Assembly (NCBI GenBank): GCA_937929945.1
Contig: CALFUK010000032.1
Coordinates: 1-37,392 of the forward strand
DNA length: 37,392 nucleotides
From: an uncultured Saprospiraceae bacterium
GTDB taxonomy: Bacteria > Bacteroidota > Bacteroidia > Chitinophagales > Saprospiraceae
Direction: 5' to 3'
The translations under genes were made by a program, and so were the position numbers. How positions within the stretch are numbered: position 1 is the stretch's first letter; every line of letters starts with the position of its first letter. The notes beneath the pieces were generated by a model. The model searched no databases, was not told the origin of the DNA, and saw only the letters and a list, made by a program, of their open reading frames with translations. Of the stretch, positions 24,185 through 32,231 are shown in pieces.

Positions 24185-27100
24185 CTATGTTGTTTTGGCG
24201 CGTTTGGTTTTCTTTTTCCCATTCTTACTGGGCATGGGAAGCTCCAAGACTTCTTGCTGACCCAGAGCCTCTAAGTACATCTGCCTGATTGCCTTGATGT
24301 GTTTCGCCAGATCTTTGGTCTTCCATTTAGAGGTATCAATGGGATCTAACACATTAATTCTAATGGTACTGGGCTGGACCAGATTCTTACCACGTGGCAT
24401 GGCATCGTGAGCATTCTCGATTACGATTGGTACGATCGGTACCCCGGCCTGCATGGCCAGGTGAAACGCTCCTTTCTTGAATGAGCCTAAGGAATAGTCG
24501 AAGCTACGCGTCCCTTCTGGAAATATGATGACCGAAGTGCCCGCTTTCAGCGCATCCACTGCCGGCTTCATGGCTTCGATGGCCTTCGTCTTATCACTGC
24601 GATCTATGAAAATCAAGCCTTTCGAGGCGGCTAATATTTGACCAATGATGGGCATGGACTTGATCTCTTTCTTAGCGATGCCGACGGTATCCTTACGCAG
24701 CAGCTTCGCCGCGATGATCATATCCGTATTACTCTGGTGATTCAGGATGAAGACAGCGGGCCGGTGGGACCACAGTTTTTCTTCGCCTTTGATGGCCAGA
24801 TTGATGCCTGCGACCTTTGCTCCCAGATCGCCAAAAGAGGCCATCATGGAATTACGGCCGCTATCCCAAGACCGATTCGTGGTGCCAGACAGGACGCCCT
24901 TCATAGCTGCGGGAAATAGGCTTGCCATGGTCATAGCCGTCCTGACATAATTGAGCGGACTCTTCCGGCTCTCATCGTCAAATCTGTAGACTGGCCACCC
25001 ATTTTGATATGAGAGTGCAGATAATTCTCTATCGGGATTGATGCACACGGGATGGCCTACGATCTCCATCAGGGGCAGATCCTCAGCACTGTCTGTGTAG
25101 AAATAAGACTTAGATAAATCTAAATCTAAAGATGCGACAAGATCATGCGCCGCTATTGCTTTCCCTTCTCCCCAGCAGGCTGGCTCTACGATGTTACCCG
25201 TAAATTTTCCTTTGACGACTTCCATTTTGGTACACATGACGTGTTCTATGCCCAGGTCATTCGCCACGGGATTCACTTGATACGGGGTGGCGGCTGAGAT
25301 GATGGCCACCGTATGCCCCTTAGCGATGTGAGCTGCTACCAAGGCTCTGGACTCTGGATAAATGGCCTGCGCCAGATGCTTATAATAAACCTCTTCACCC
25401 ACTTCTAAGAATAGCTCTTCTTTGATGCCTTTCACGCCCTTCGCTCCGATAGCGGCCAGACTGGCGAAGTTCTTATTGCCTACGGCATAGACCAGTGCCC
25501 CGGAGAACTGAGCAATGATCTCTCGGTTCTTCATCTTACCACTGAGCAGCCTCGTTTTTAAAAATTTAGTGGCTGAAAATCCCTTGATCAAGGTCCGATC
25601 TAGATCAAAGAACGCTCCGATGTGCTTGCCCTCTTCTGCTTCCAGCACCACTGACTCTGTGATGGCTTCCGTCTTGGAGCCTGGCACCACATTCCTGTCA
25701 AAGGGGATGATCTTGGCCTCTTCATTAGAAGTACGCAGGATGTAGTCTTGCAGTTCTTTGATTCGTTTGGAGATATCTTTTAGTTCGGCTAAGAAGGCAT
25801 TGAGCTCCTGCGTCTTACTGTCTTTGGCAGTCGGTATCAGGTTTCTGTTTTTTGCGAATCGCAGCCCGTTGAGCACGAAAGGCTTGGAGACTGACTCAAT
25901 CCGATGGATGCCTCCCTGCCAGTGCATTTCTTCGCCGAGAAACATGCAGCTGTGCAGCAATTTATTTTCATTGTAGACTTCTCCTGGCTCCATGGATATT
26001 AGAGCCTGTGCTACCACGATATAGGCCTCTACATAGCTATACAGGACTACGTGGGAGATCAGTATACTTTGATTGCGCAATATCTGGAGGACGTCCGCGC
26101 TCTTGGTATTGAGCTTCTGATTCCAGTCCGCATCCATCATGCCCAGATCATGCTCTATCTCATCTGAGAAATTGGCTTTATTAGAATAGAAAAATTCAAA
26201 CTTAAACAGGCTTCTCAAGGACATTACCTCTTCCCAAAAGGCCTCCTCTCTTACGGCATTATTCATTTCCCCCACTTTGAGCAGACTCAGCTCGATGAAT
26301 GCTCTATGGTATAAATGGTGGACACACATATTAGAGTAGTATGTGGACATCAGGTATTTTTCAGGCACGATGGCATACTTCGCCTTGGCACCATCACCCA
26401 GCTGCTGGACCAGACCTGACTGCTTCAGCAGATTAAGCGCATACTGCACGCTCTGACTGATCGGCACCCCTCTATCGACCAGGGCATCAGCTTTATGATT
26501 TTCTACCAGAGACATCAGGGCGAGCACATTATGTTCGATCAGATTTTTTGTCAGGGAGAACTTGCTTAGCAGCGTGGTGCAGATCAGCGAGGCCGTCGTC
26601 ACTGGCGTGATCTGATTGATGCGATGCACCAGCTCAAAGGCCAGCTTAGGCAAGGTATATTTTTCATTAGGTGCTTGCAGATCGTCCGGTATCTCGGCGA
26701 AGTGCTCTTCAGATCGCTCGATGGGATCACCTATCCTGATGGATATGCGGCCATAGTTTTTGCCCATGTCCCTGATGTAGTTCAGCATCCACATGAAGTT
26801 CTCTGACTTCTTGACCTTACCTCTCCCCTCGCTGGTCATCTCCTGTACATCTTGGATAAGGTCATACACCACGGATACAGGTACGTACTTCACTTCTTTC
26901 TTAGACTGCTTCTCGCCTTCGGCAATGTATTTTAAGATACCCATCTTAGGCCATACCAGCTTGCCCGTACGAGAGCGTGTCCCCTCTATGGCCCACATGA
27001 AGTGCTCTCGCTGCTTCGTGAGATGTGCCAGGTAGGTTCTTAGCGTAGCCTTATATAATTTATTATCCTTGAAGGCCCGCCTGATGAATATAATGCCAGC

Positions 27101-27505
27101 CTTCCTCCCAAAATTACCCATGCCAAAGAAGCTGAGATTAATCCCAGCAAAGATGAAGGGTATGGGAAGACCATGTCGGGCCAACACTAAGGTCAGTGCC
27201 CACATGTCTATGTATGTCTTATGGGTCATGACAAATGCTACGGAGTTCCTGCGCATTAATTTACTCAGTGCCTTGATCTCCCCTGGGTCTACATCTATCG
27301 TCTTATCATAGCCTCTCGAAAGGGTGAACTTGATCAGTTCAAACATGGCACTGTCAGCATAGGGATTGTGCTCACAGCACAGCTCCTCCAGGTAGGACCT
27401 AGCTTCTGCCTCCAGCTTTGACTTCTGGATCTTGTCTTCTTCTGCCAGGGTCGTGAGGATCGCTTGGTATTCGGGGTCCTGCAGTATTTCTTCGACTAAT
27501 TTCAT
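24185..27505 (-). CDS. trifunctional GPAT-HAD-AGPAT fusion (PlsB-like / HAD phosphatase / PlsC-like)
   Basis: 1106-residue fusion. Residues ~80-400 are PlsB-like glycerol-3-phosphate acyltransferase: HKTYID 95-100 (HxxxxD catalytic pair), GINL 121-124, FGRKAGIIFIRRAFK 132-146, EGTRSRTGK 174-182 and VPVSVVYD near 207. Residues ~628-840 are an HAD-IB (SerB-like) domain with DLDRT 634-638, S737, K782 and YTDSAEDLPL. Residues ~905-1080 are a PlsC-like acyltransferase with HQSNTD 923-928 and FPEGTRS 995-1001. All catalytic motifs look intact. Together it could make lysophosphatidate and phosphatidate; the HAD part might dephosphorylate an intermediate to diacylglycerol, but that is unproven. In mycobacteria PlsB2 is separate from a HAD-PlsC protein. 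A leader repeat precedes the ATG; gpsA follows after 3 bases. Confidence 0.93.
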   Translation of the reverse strand: MKLVEEILQDPEYQAILTTLAEEDKIQKSKLEAEARSYLEELCCEHNPYADSAMFELIKFTLSRGYDKTIDVDPGEIKALSKLMRRNSVAFVMTHKTYIDMWALTLVLARHGLPIPFIFAGINLSFFGMGNFGRKAGIIFIRRAFKDNKLYKATLRTYLAHLTKQREHFMWAIEGTRSRTGKLVWPKMGILKYIAEGEKQSKKEVKYVPVSVVYDLIQDVQEMTSEGRGKVKKSENFMWMLNYIRDMGKNYGRISIRIGDPIERSEEHFAEIPDDLQAPNEKYTLPKLAFELVHRINQITPVTTASLICTTLLSKFSLTKNLIEHNVLALMSLVENHKADALVDRGVPISQSVQYALNLLKQSGLVQQLGDGAKAKYAIVPEKYLMSTYYSNMCVHHLYHRAFIELSLLKVGEMNNAVREEAFWEEVMSLRSLFKFEFFYSNKANFSDEIEHDLGMMDADWNQKLNTKSADVLQILRNQSILISHVVLYSYVEAYIVVAQALISMEPGEVYNENKLLHSCMFLGEEMHWQGGIHRIESVSKPFVLNGLRFAKNRNLIPTAKDSKTQELNAFLAELKDISKRIKELQDYILRTSNEEAKIIPFDRNVVPGSKTEAITESVVLEAEEGKHIGAFFDLDRTLIKGFSATKFLKTRLLSGKMKNREIIAQFSGALVYAVGNKNFASLAAIGAKGVKGIKEELFLEVGEEVYYKHLAQAIYPESRALVAAHIAKGHTVAIISAATPYQVNPVANDLGIEHVMCTKMEVVKGKFTGNIVEPACWGEGKAIAAHDLVASLDLDLSKSYFYTDSAEDLPLMEIVGHPVCINPDRELSALSYQNGWPVYRFDDESRKSPLNYVRTAMTMASLFPAAMKGVLSGTTNRSWDSGRNSMMASFGDLGAKVAGINLAIKGEEKLWSHRPAVFILNHQSNTDMIIAAKLLRKDTVGIAKKEIKSMPIIGQILAASKGLIFIDRSDKTKAIEAMKPAVDALKAGTSVIIFPEGTRSFDYSLGSFKKGAFHLAMQAGVPIVPIVIENAHDAMPRGKNLVQPSTIRINVLDPIDTSKWKTKDLAKHIKAIRQMYLEALGQQEVLELPMPSKNGKKKTKRAKTT

Positions 27506-27590
27506 TCGTTTAAATTTTAGAACTAAATGCCCTGACTCAGTTTATCATCCATTTAGCTTGCTTAATTTATCTGTACCATAGACGTGTCAT
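27506..27590 (-). promoter_or_regulatory. leader repeat upstream of the GPAT fusion gene (diverged copy)
   Basis: Read on the minus strand: ACGTCTATGG (from 27585), then AATTAAGCAAGC, AATGGATGAT, GGGCATTTAG and AAATTTAAACGAATGAAA running into the start codon. It aligns along its length with the copies at 30728 and 33600, although the right arm of the palindrome has decayed. Confidence 0.65.
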
Positions 27591-27614
27591 TGAAGATGGA
27601 TGTCGTGGATGATC

Positions 27615-29474
27615 TTATGCCTTACTTGCTTTGATAATTTTCATAAGTACCGCTGCCAACTTCATGGCCTTTTCAGAGTCTCCCTCTATGGATAGTCTGC
27701 CCTGCATAAATGCGGTCTGCAGTTTGAGTTGGCCTCGGCCTATTTTAGCCAGATGTTCATCCTTTATTCTAAGTGTCGCATCAGGATTTTTCGCCTTGCC
27801 CCGTCTGATCGTCCCTGGTGGCTTATTGAATAGCAGCTGCCAGTGATTGACCGCATCACCCACTTTTACTTCAAACTGATAGGTACCTGTATCAGCTCTC
27901 AAAAATTTGGGATTGGCTTTCAAATATTTTTTGACCGTATCGAATAATTGATCTGACTCAGCCTTGACGGATGTCTTCTTCTTTGCACCAGCACTTGATT
28001 TTTTCTTGCCTGCCTTATCGTATTTGAGGATGAGTTTTTCCAACTCATTAGCCGAGTCTCTGATGTACGTAGAGAAGACGCTCAGGTCTGGCATCGAGTT
28101 AGTGTCAGATGTCGTGGTGATCGTCACCTTACCATCATAACTCAATACCGCTATCATCAGACCCATGCCATCGATGATGGGTGCGGTACCCATGATGGTG
28201 TGGACTTTATGCCCGTGAGTATAGAGCGAAAACTGCGGCCCTGGTACATTCGTAATGACCAGATTAAAGGCTGGCCTGTGGAGTCTCGCCAGATTATATC
28301 GAGTGTATATTTTAGCTGCTTGATTCGCTATGCCGTAAGGGACCACTTCTCCAATGGAGGCAATCGACTTAGCGCCGAGCGCACCTTGGTAGGTCTTTCC
28401 TCTGATCGTATTATCATATATCGCTTCTAATCTCTCGATGGGATCTTCCACATCAGTCGCCAGCTGGACCAGCATCACTGAGACCTCATTGCCTTGCGTC
28501 GCTTTTGAGCTTTTGTCCCTGGTAGAGATCGGCACCATGGCGACCAGAGGCTTAGCTGGGAGCTCATTCTTTTCATCCAGATATCTTCTCAGGGCTCCTG
28601 CGCAGATCGCTAAGATCATATCATTGATGGTGACACCCATGATCTTCTTGAGTGCCTTGATTCTGTCTAAGGATAGAATGGAGGTATCCCACATCCGCTG
28701 TGCCGATACGATTCCGTTGAAGGGTGTCCGTGGAGCGGAGAAAGCGGCTGTAGGTGGATCGAGATGTTGCGTACGCGTGAGCATGCCGGCCTTTAGCGTG
28801 GAGGTGACCACATCTTTGACCAGGGTTGGAAATTTCAGCGGCTTACGCGCAAAGCCCAGGGCACTCTTCATCGCTACCTGAATGTCGTTAGGCAGTGGCT
28901 TGGGCTTATATGGTTTTGGTTCGGGTATTTTTTGTGCCTTGTCAGACATATCATAGATGATGCTCATCAATGTATTGCCTGCGTCACCATCTACTGCGAC
29001 GTGATGCACCTTGGAAATGATGGCCACTGATCCTTTGGGTACTTGTGATAGCTTATTAAGCCCTTCGACAAATGTGAATGACCATAATGGTCTGGACAGA
29101 TCAAGCTGCTGACTGAAGATGTCAGAAGCCATCGATCTCAGCTGCTTCCAGTCTCCAGGCTGTGGCAAGGCTACGTGATGCAGGTGTAGATTGATATCAA
29201 AATTAGGATCATCCACCCAGAATGGATAGTCGACGCCGAGAGGCACATTGATTAATCTTTTTCTGAGGATGGGCATCAGATGCAAGCGAGAGGCGACTAT
29301 CTTCTTGAAGGTATCAAACTCTAAGGAGCCCTCTATGATCGATACACTACCCACATGCATGGGTGTGGTGGTCGATTCTCCATACAAAAAGGTAGCATCC
29401 ATTCCAGATATAGGCTCCATCGCATCAAGATCCTTGGTTCCTAGTCGCAGTGTACTCAGCATCTTCTGAATCAT
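27615..29474 (-). CDS. wax ester synthase/diacylglycerol acyltransferase fused to an SCP2 domain
   Basis: WS/DGAT family enzyme that esterifies acyl-CoA to a fatty alcohol or diacylglycerol, giving wax ester or triacylglycerol at the membrane and lipid-body surface. Residues ~17-480 are the acyltransferase: the opening PISGMDATFLYGE, PLW at 129-131, the catalytic HHVAVDG at 157-163 (HHxxxDG), VTINDMILA at 281-289 and NVPGP at 409-413. A Lys/Ser linker (~488-505) joins an SCP2 sterol-carrier domain at ~508-617 (FEVKVGD, ATLRIKDEHLAKIGRGQLKLQTAFMQGRLSIEGD). Usual WS/DGAT proteins are ~450-480 residues; the SCP2 extension is unusual. The start MIQKMLST could instead be the second Met. 109 bases separate it from the GPAT fusion gene. 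Confidence 0.93.
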   Translation of the reverse strand: MIQKMLSTLRLGTKDLDAMEPISGMDATFLYGESTTTPMHVGSVSIIEGSLEFDTFKKIVASRLHLMPILRKRLINVPLGVDYPFWVDDPNFDINLHLHHVALPQPGDWKQLRSMASDIFSQQLDLSRPLWSFTFVEGLNKLSQVPKGSVAIISKVHHVAVDGDAGNTLMSIIYDMSDKAQKIPEPKPYKPKPLPNDIQVAMKSALGFARKPLKFPTLVKDVVTSTLKAGMLTRTQHLDPPTAAFSAPRTPFNGIVSAQRMWDTSILSLDRIKALKKIMGVTINDMILAICAGALRRYLDEKNELPAKPLVAMVPISTRDKSSKATQGNEVSVMLVQLATDVEDPIERLEAIYDNTIRGKTYQGALGAKSIASIGEVVPYGIANQAAKIYTRYNLARLHRPAFNLVITNVPGPQFSLYTHGHKVHTIMGTAPIIDGMGLMIAVLSYDGKVTITTTSDTNSMPDLSVFSTYIRDSANELEKLILKYDKAGKKKSSAGAKKKTSVKAESDQLFDTVKKYLKANPKFLRADTGTYQFEVKVGDAVNHWQLLFNKPPGTIRRGKAKNPDATLRIKDEHLAKIGRGQLKLQTAFMQGRLSIEGDSEKAMKLAAVLMKIIKASKA

Positions 29475-29852
29475 ATCCTTTTAGTTGTGGTGTCAAACAA
29501 AAGAATAATATACAATAAAGAAGGTAAATCAGATTTGATTTGGTGAATTTGTTCTACGCTAACTGTGCAATCCTATTTATGATCAATCAGAACACTAAGG
29601 CTGAGCACCATCTGTCTCAATTTTTAGTTCATTGTATTCGACCACATCCTTTATGATTCTAACCATCAGTTCTTAGAATGATGAGATATATCTAAGACTT
29701 CTTTATAAGTCACTTTAGAATTCTGTAAGTTTTATATACTAAATAACTTACAGGAAAATTTGATTGACTTGCTTAATCTATTGTAAACCATAATGCTTGC
29801 GATAAAATAGATGCATGTTGGATTAGCAGGCCATCCTCGTTCAAATTCCACA
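29475..29852. other. 378-base non-coding stretch with an inverted repeat
   Basis: No gene is visible. The only structure seen is CTGTAAGTT (29723-29731) / AACTTACAG (29745-29753), a perfect 9-base inverted repeat with a 13-base A/T loop. There is no T-run on either side, so it looks more like an operator than a terminator. Confidence 0.5.
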
Positions 29853-30635
29853 TCAGTCTTGCTCTATGATTAGTCTCTCTTCAAACTTAGATTTAGCTTG
29901 GTATTTTACCCAGTCGCTCACGTTATATCGGAGTCTGTCTTCAATAATATTGAGTACAATAGGATTCACACCGAATCCTAAATGACTCCCTATGACTTGA
30001 ATGTTTTGGTGGATGTCTGACTCCTCTTCCATACAGTATTCCCATGGGACGATACCATCTTGCTTACTGTAGATGGCAGTGGTGGGCACTGGCGCTGGCT
30101 TAGGGATGTCGAGTAATAATTCTGGGTCAATGATGTCATCCCCTTTTCCACCCGTGATGAGTTTATGCAGCCATGAGGCCCGATTAGAATCCGTGATAGA
30201 TCCGAATGGTGAGCCAAGCGTAATGACCTGCCTGATCAGGTGTGGATTTGTCTTAGCGGTCTGCCTGACGAAGATGCCTCCGAGAGACCATCCGATCAGC
30301 GTGACCTTCTGCTTATGCTTCTGATATAGCTCGTCCACCTGATGGAGCAATAGGTCCAGGTGCTCTTCATCACCATAATTACGACCCAGTCCCCAGCCAT
30401 ATGAGCTGTAGCCCAGCTCGTCCATAAAGTCTCTGAGTGGTTGGGTCGATTTATCAGTCGCCATGAATCCTGGGATGACAAGTACGGGATGACCATCACC
30501 AGCGACTTCTTGAGAGTGAAAGTACCTGTAAGGCACCATCAGACCATATTCTAGTGCTGCTCTCCAGATCTCTGTCGAAAACCACAAAAATGACGGCTTT
30601 TTGACTTCCTTTGGCATATCTATTACTGCTGACAT
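29853..30635 (-). CDS. alpha/beta hydrolase (lipase/esterase-like), lipid locus
   Basis: 260-residue alpha/beta hydrolase. The catalytic triad can be placed: nucleophile S117 in GWSLGG (115-120), D193 in SKQDGIVPW, and H218 in GSHLG. HPVLVIPGFMATDKST at 49-64 carries the oxyanion region. No signal peptide or membrane anchor, so it should act in the cytoplasm, as expected for lipid-body turnover or acyl transfer. It shares GWSLGG, QVITLGSP/QIITLGSP, IYSKQDGIVPW and the C-terminal pattern with the hydrolase at 32232-32972, so they are paralogues. A complete leader repeat abuts its start. Substrate (triacylglycerol, wax ester, monoacylglycerol) is inference from location. Confidence 0.85.
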   Translation of the reverse strand: MSAVIDMPKEVKKPSFLWFSTEIWRAALEYGLMVPYRYFHSQEVAGDGHPVLVIPGFMATDKSTQPLRDFMDELGYSSYGWGLGRNYGDEEHLDLLLHQVDELYQKHKQKVTLIGWSLGGIFVRQTAKTNPHLIRQVITLGSPFGSITDSNRASWLHKLITGGKGDDIIDPELLLDIPKPAPVPTTAIYSKQDGIVPWEYCMEEESDIHQNIQVIGSHLGFGVNPIVLNIIEDRLRYNVSDWVKYQAKSKFEERLIIEQD

Positions 30636-30735
30636 TTCAAACGTTTAATTTTCGCAACACATTGACAATCAGCAAATAAGTAAGTCAATCATCCACTCGG
30701 ATGTCTTAGATATCTGCGTCATAGACGCTTCATGT
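30636..30735 (-). promoter_or_regulatory. leader repeat upstream of the alpha/beta hydrolase
   Basis: Minus-strand unit beginning ATGAAGCGTCTATGACGC. Here the palindrome is GCGTC-ATA-GACGC on the plus strand (30716-30728): both ends changed together relative to ACGTC/GACGT. CATCCGAGTGGATGATTGA and AAAATTAAACGTTTGAA follow, ending at the ATG. The remaining 30736-31120 shows no gene. Confidence 0.8.
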
Positions 30736-31121
30736 TACGCTAAATGATGAGGATCAGCTCACGCTCGCAATGTAATTAAATAAAACCTGAGGATTGAAAA
30801 TAATTCTCAGCTTTTATGCAATCACCTGATCGACGATAATACAACAAACAATCAAAGCTAAATGATTCAGCAAAATTCAATTATTGGAACCGGAGTCCCA
30901 CCAATTTTACCGTACATCCGTGATCGAATCAGCTGCAAATTACACGCATATGATATTGAAAATGAGACAGTTACAGCTATTTAAGTCAGCTGCACTACGA
31001 ATCCGTATATAAGATAGTTATCTAGATCAGATGGAGAAGCAAAATCGAGCTATCAGTGTATGATGTATCGATTCTTGAGGTGAATTCTGATTCTTTTAAA
31101 AAGGTGTAAAACAAGGTGTTA

Positions 31122-31161
31122 GAAAAAAGTAAGCCAAAGATCAGTCTGGGACTAATCTTTG
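31122..31161 (-). terminator. terminator of the phasin-like gene pair
   Basis: Inverted repeat CAAAGATCAGTC (31135-31146) / GACTAATCTTTG (31150-31161), twelve positions with one mismatch and a 3-base loop. On the minus strand it is followed by a T-run (six A at 31123-31128). It lies just past the stop of the second phasin-like gene. Confidence 0.8.
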
Positions 31162-31191
31162 ACTTGTGTACCGTAAAGCTTAGATCTTATC

Positions 31192-31485
31192 TTAGTTTTT
31201 GCTGAACAAGTTGGAAAACCTTGATTTTCCGACTTTGAATTGACCTTTCAGCATATCTAATGAATCAAAGAACAAATCTTGCTGAGTCGCAGCTAATTTT
31301 AGCCCACCTTGCAGAGACTTCTCTCCGATTTCTTGCCATTTTGCGCCGTTTTTGAATCCTTTTTCCAGGATATCTTCGGCAGTCTCAAGGACGAAGTCAT
31401 TAGCAACTTTAGTGATGTCTTTTACATCTTCTAATCTTGCTTCGAATTTATTTTTTGTGTTTGTATTTGCTTTTTTAGTAGCCAT
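31192..31485 (-). CDS. short phasin-like protein
   Basis: 97-residue helical, amphipathic protein without signal peptide. Residues ~35-95 align with the neighbouring 173-residue protein: GAKWQ (47-51), a following Lys, a QxxxxFD motif, then Q, G, R and L at equal spacing. GAKWQ-type helical proteins of this size, with no catalytic residues and a lipid-locus setting, fit granule-coat proteins (phasins). It lacks the basic tail of its paralogue. 45 bases separate the two genes, and a terminator follows, so they form a two-gene transcript. The phasin role is inference. Confidence 0.72.
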   Translation of the reverse strand: MATKKANTNTKNKFEARLEDVKDITKVANDFVLETAEDILEKGFKNGAKWQEIGEKSLQGGLKLAATQQDLFFDSLDMLKGQFKVGKSRFSNLFSKN

Positions 31486-31530
31486 GATATGGATTTTTAT
31501 TTTTGAGTAATAGGGAATGGAGCTTATCGC

Positions 31531-32052
31531 TTAGCTCGCTTTTTTAACAGATTTTCTGACCGTCTTCTTTGCTTTCTTCGCAGTGGTTTTCGCTTTTGAC
31601 TCTACTTTCTTAGCTGTCTTTTGAGCTGAGTCAGCTGTAGACTTCACTGTAGATTCTGCTTTTTTGATGGTCTTCTCTGCTTTCTGAGCTGTTGTCTGTA
31701 CTAAGCTGAAGATTTTGTCTGTATTCTCTTTTACGACATCTTCTACTTTGTTAGCCGCTTCGATAGAGTCAAAACCAGTCAATTTCTTGATTCTTTTATT
31801 TCCATCGACAAGTTGAGTTTGGAATGTCTCTACACCATCGAATACGATATTGATCTGCTTTGTCAATAGTGGCTTGCTGTTTTTGATTGCCTTACCGATA
31901 AGCTTTTGCCATTTAGCACCTGTTGCCAGAGCACCATCAATGAACTGATCTGCAGTGGTGATGAGATTGTCATTCATTGTGTCGACATTCTCTAAAACGT
32001 TTTTTCTCACTTTGCCGAGATTCTTTTTTGTGGTATTTGCTGTTGAGGCCAT
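31531..32052 (-). CDS. phasin-like protein with histone-H1-like basic tail
   Basis: 173-residue protein in two parts. Residues ~20-95 are an amphipathic helical domain shared with the next gene (GAKWQKLIGK at 45-54, QINIVFDGVETFQTQL at 66-81, GNKRIKKL). Residues ~122-173 are almost only Lys, Ala, Thr, Ser and Val in KKAE/AKK-type repeats, like the histone-H1-like tail of PhaF and other granule proteins that tether storage bodies to DNA (established for PhaF of Pseudomonas and MLDS of Rhodococcus). Here the same role for lipid bodies is inference. It is a soluble, cytoplasmic protein. A near-match to a -7 element (GATATTTG, reverse of 32085-32092) lies upstream. Confidence 0.75.
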   Translation of the reverse strand: MASTANTTKKNLGKVRKNVLENVDTMNDNLITTADQFIDGALATGAKWQKLIGKAIKNSKPLLTKQINIVFDGVETFQTQLVDGNKRIKKLTGFDSIEAANKVEDVVKENTDKIFSLVQTTAQKAEKTIKKAESTVKSTADSAQKTAKKVESKAKTTAKKAKKTVRKSVKKAS

Positions 32053-32231
32053 GTTTGTACTGTTTTAATTTTTACTTGATGACACAAATATCAGAAGGCA
32101 CAGTTACAGCTGAGTTACACGAGAGTTACGATCTATAAATATGTGGCTAAGAGCAGTGATTCCGCTGTGTGAGGTACACAAATATATGCTTAATTGACTA
32201 TTAATCAAAGAGTTAGATTAATAGCAGAAAA

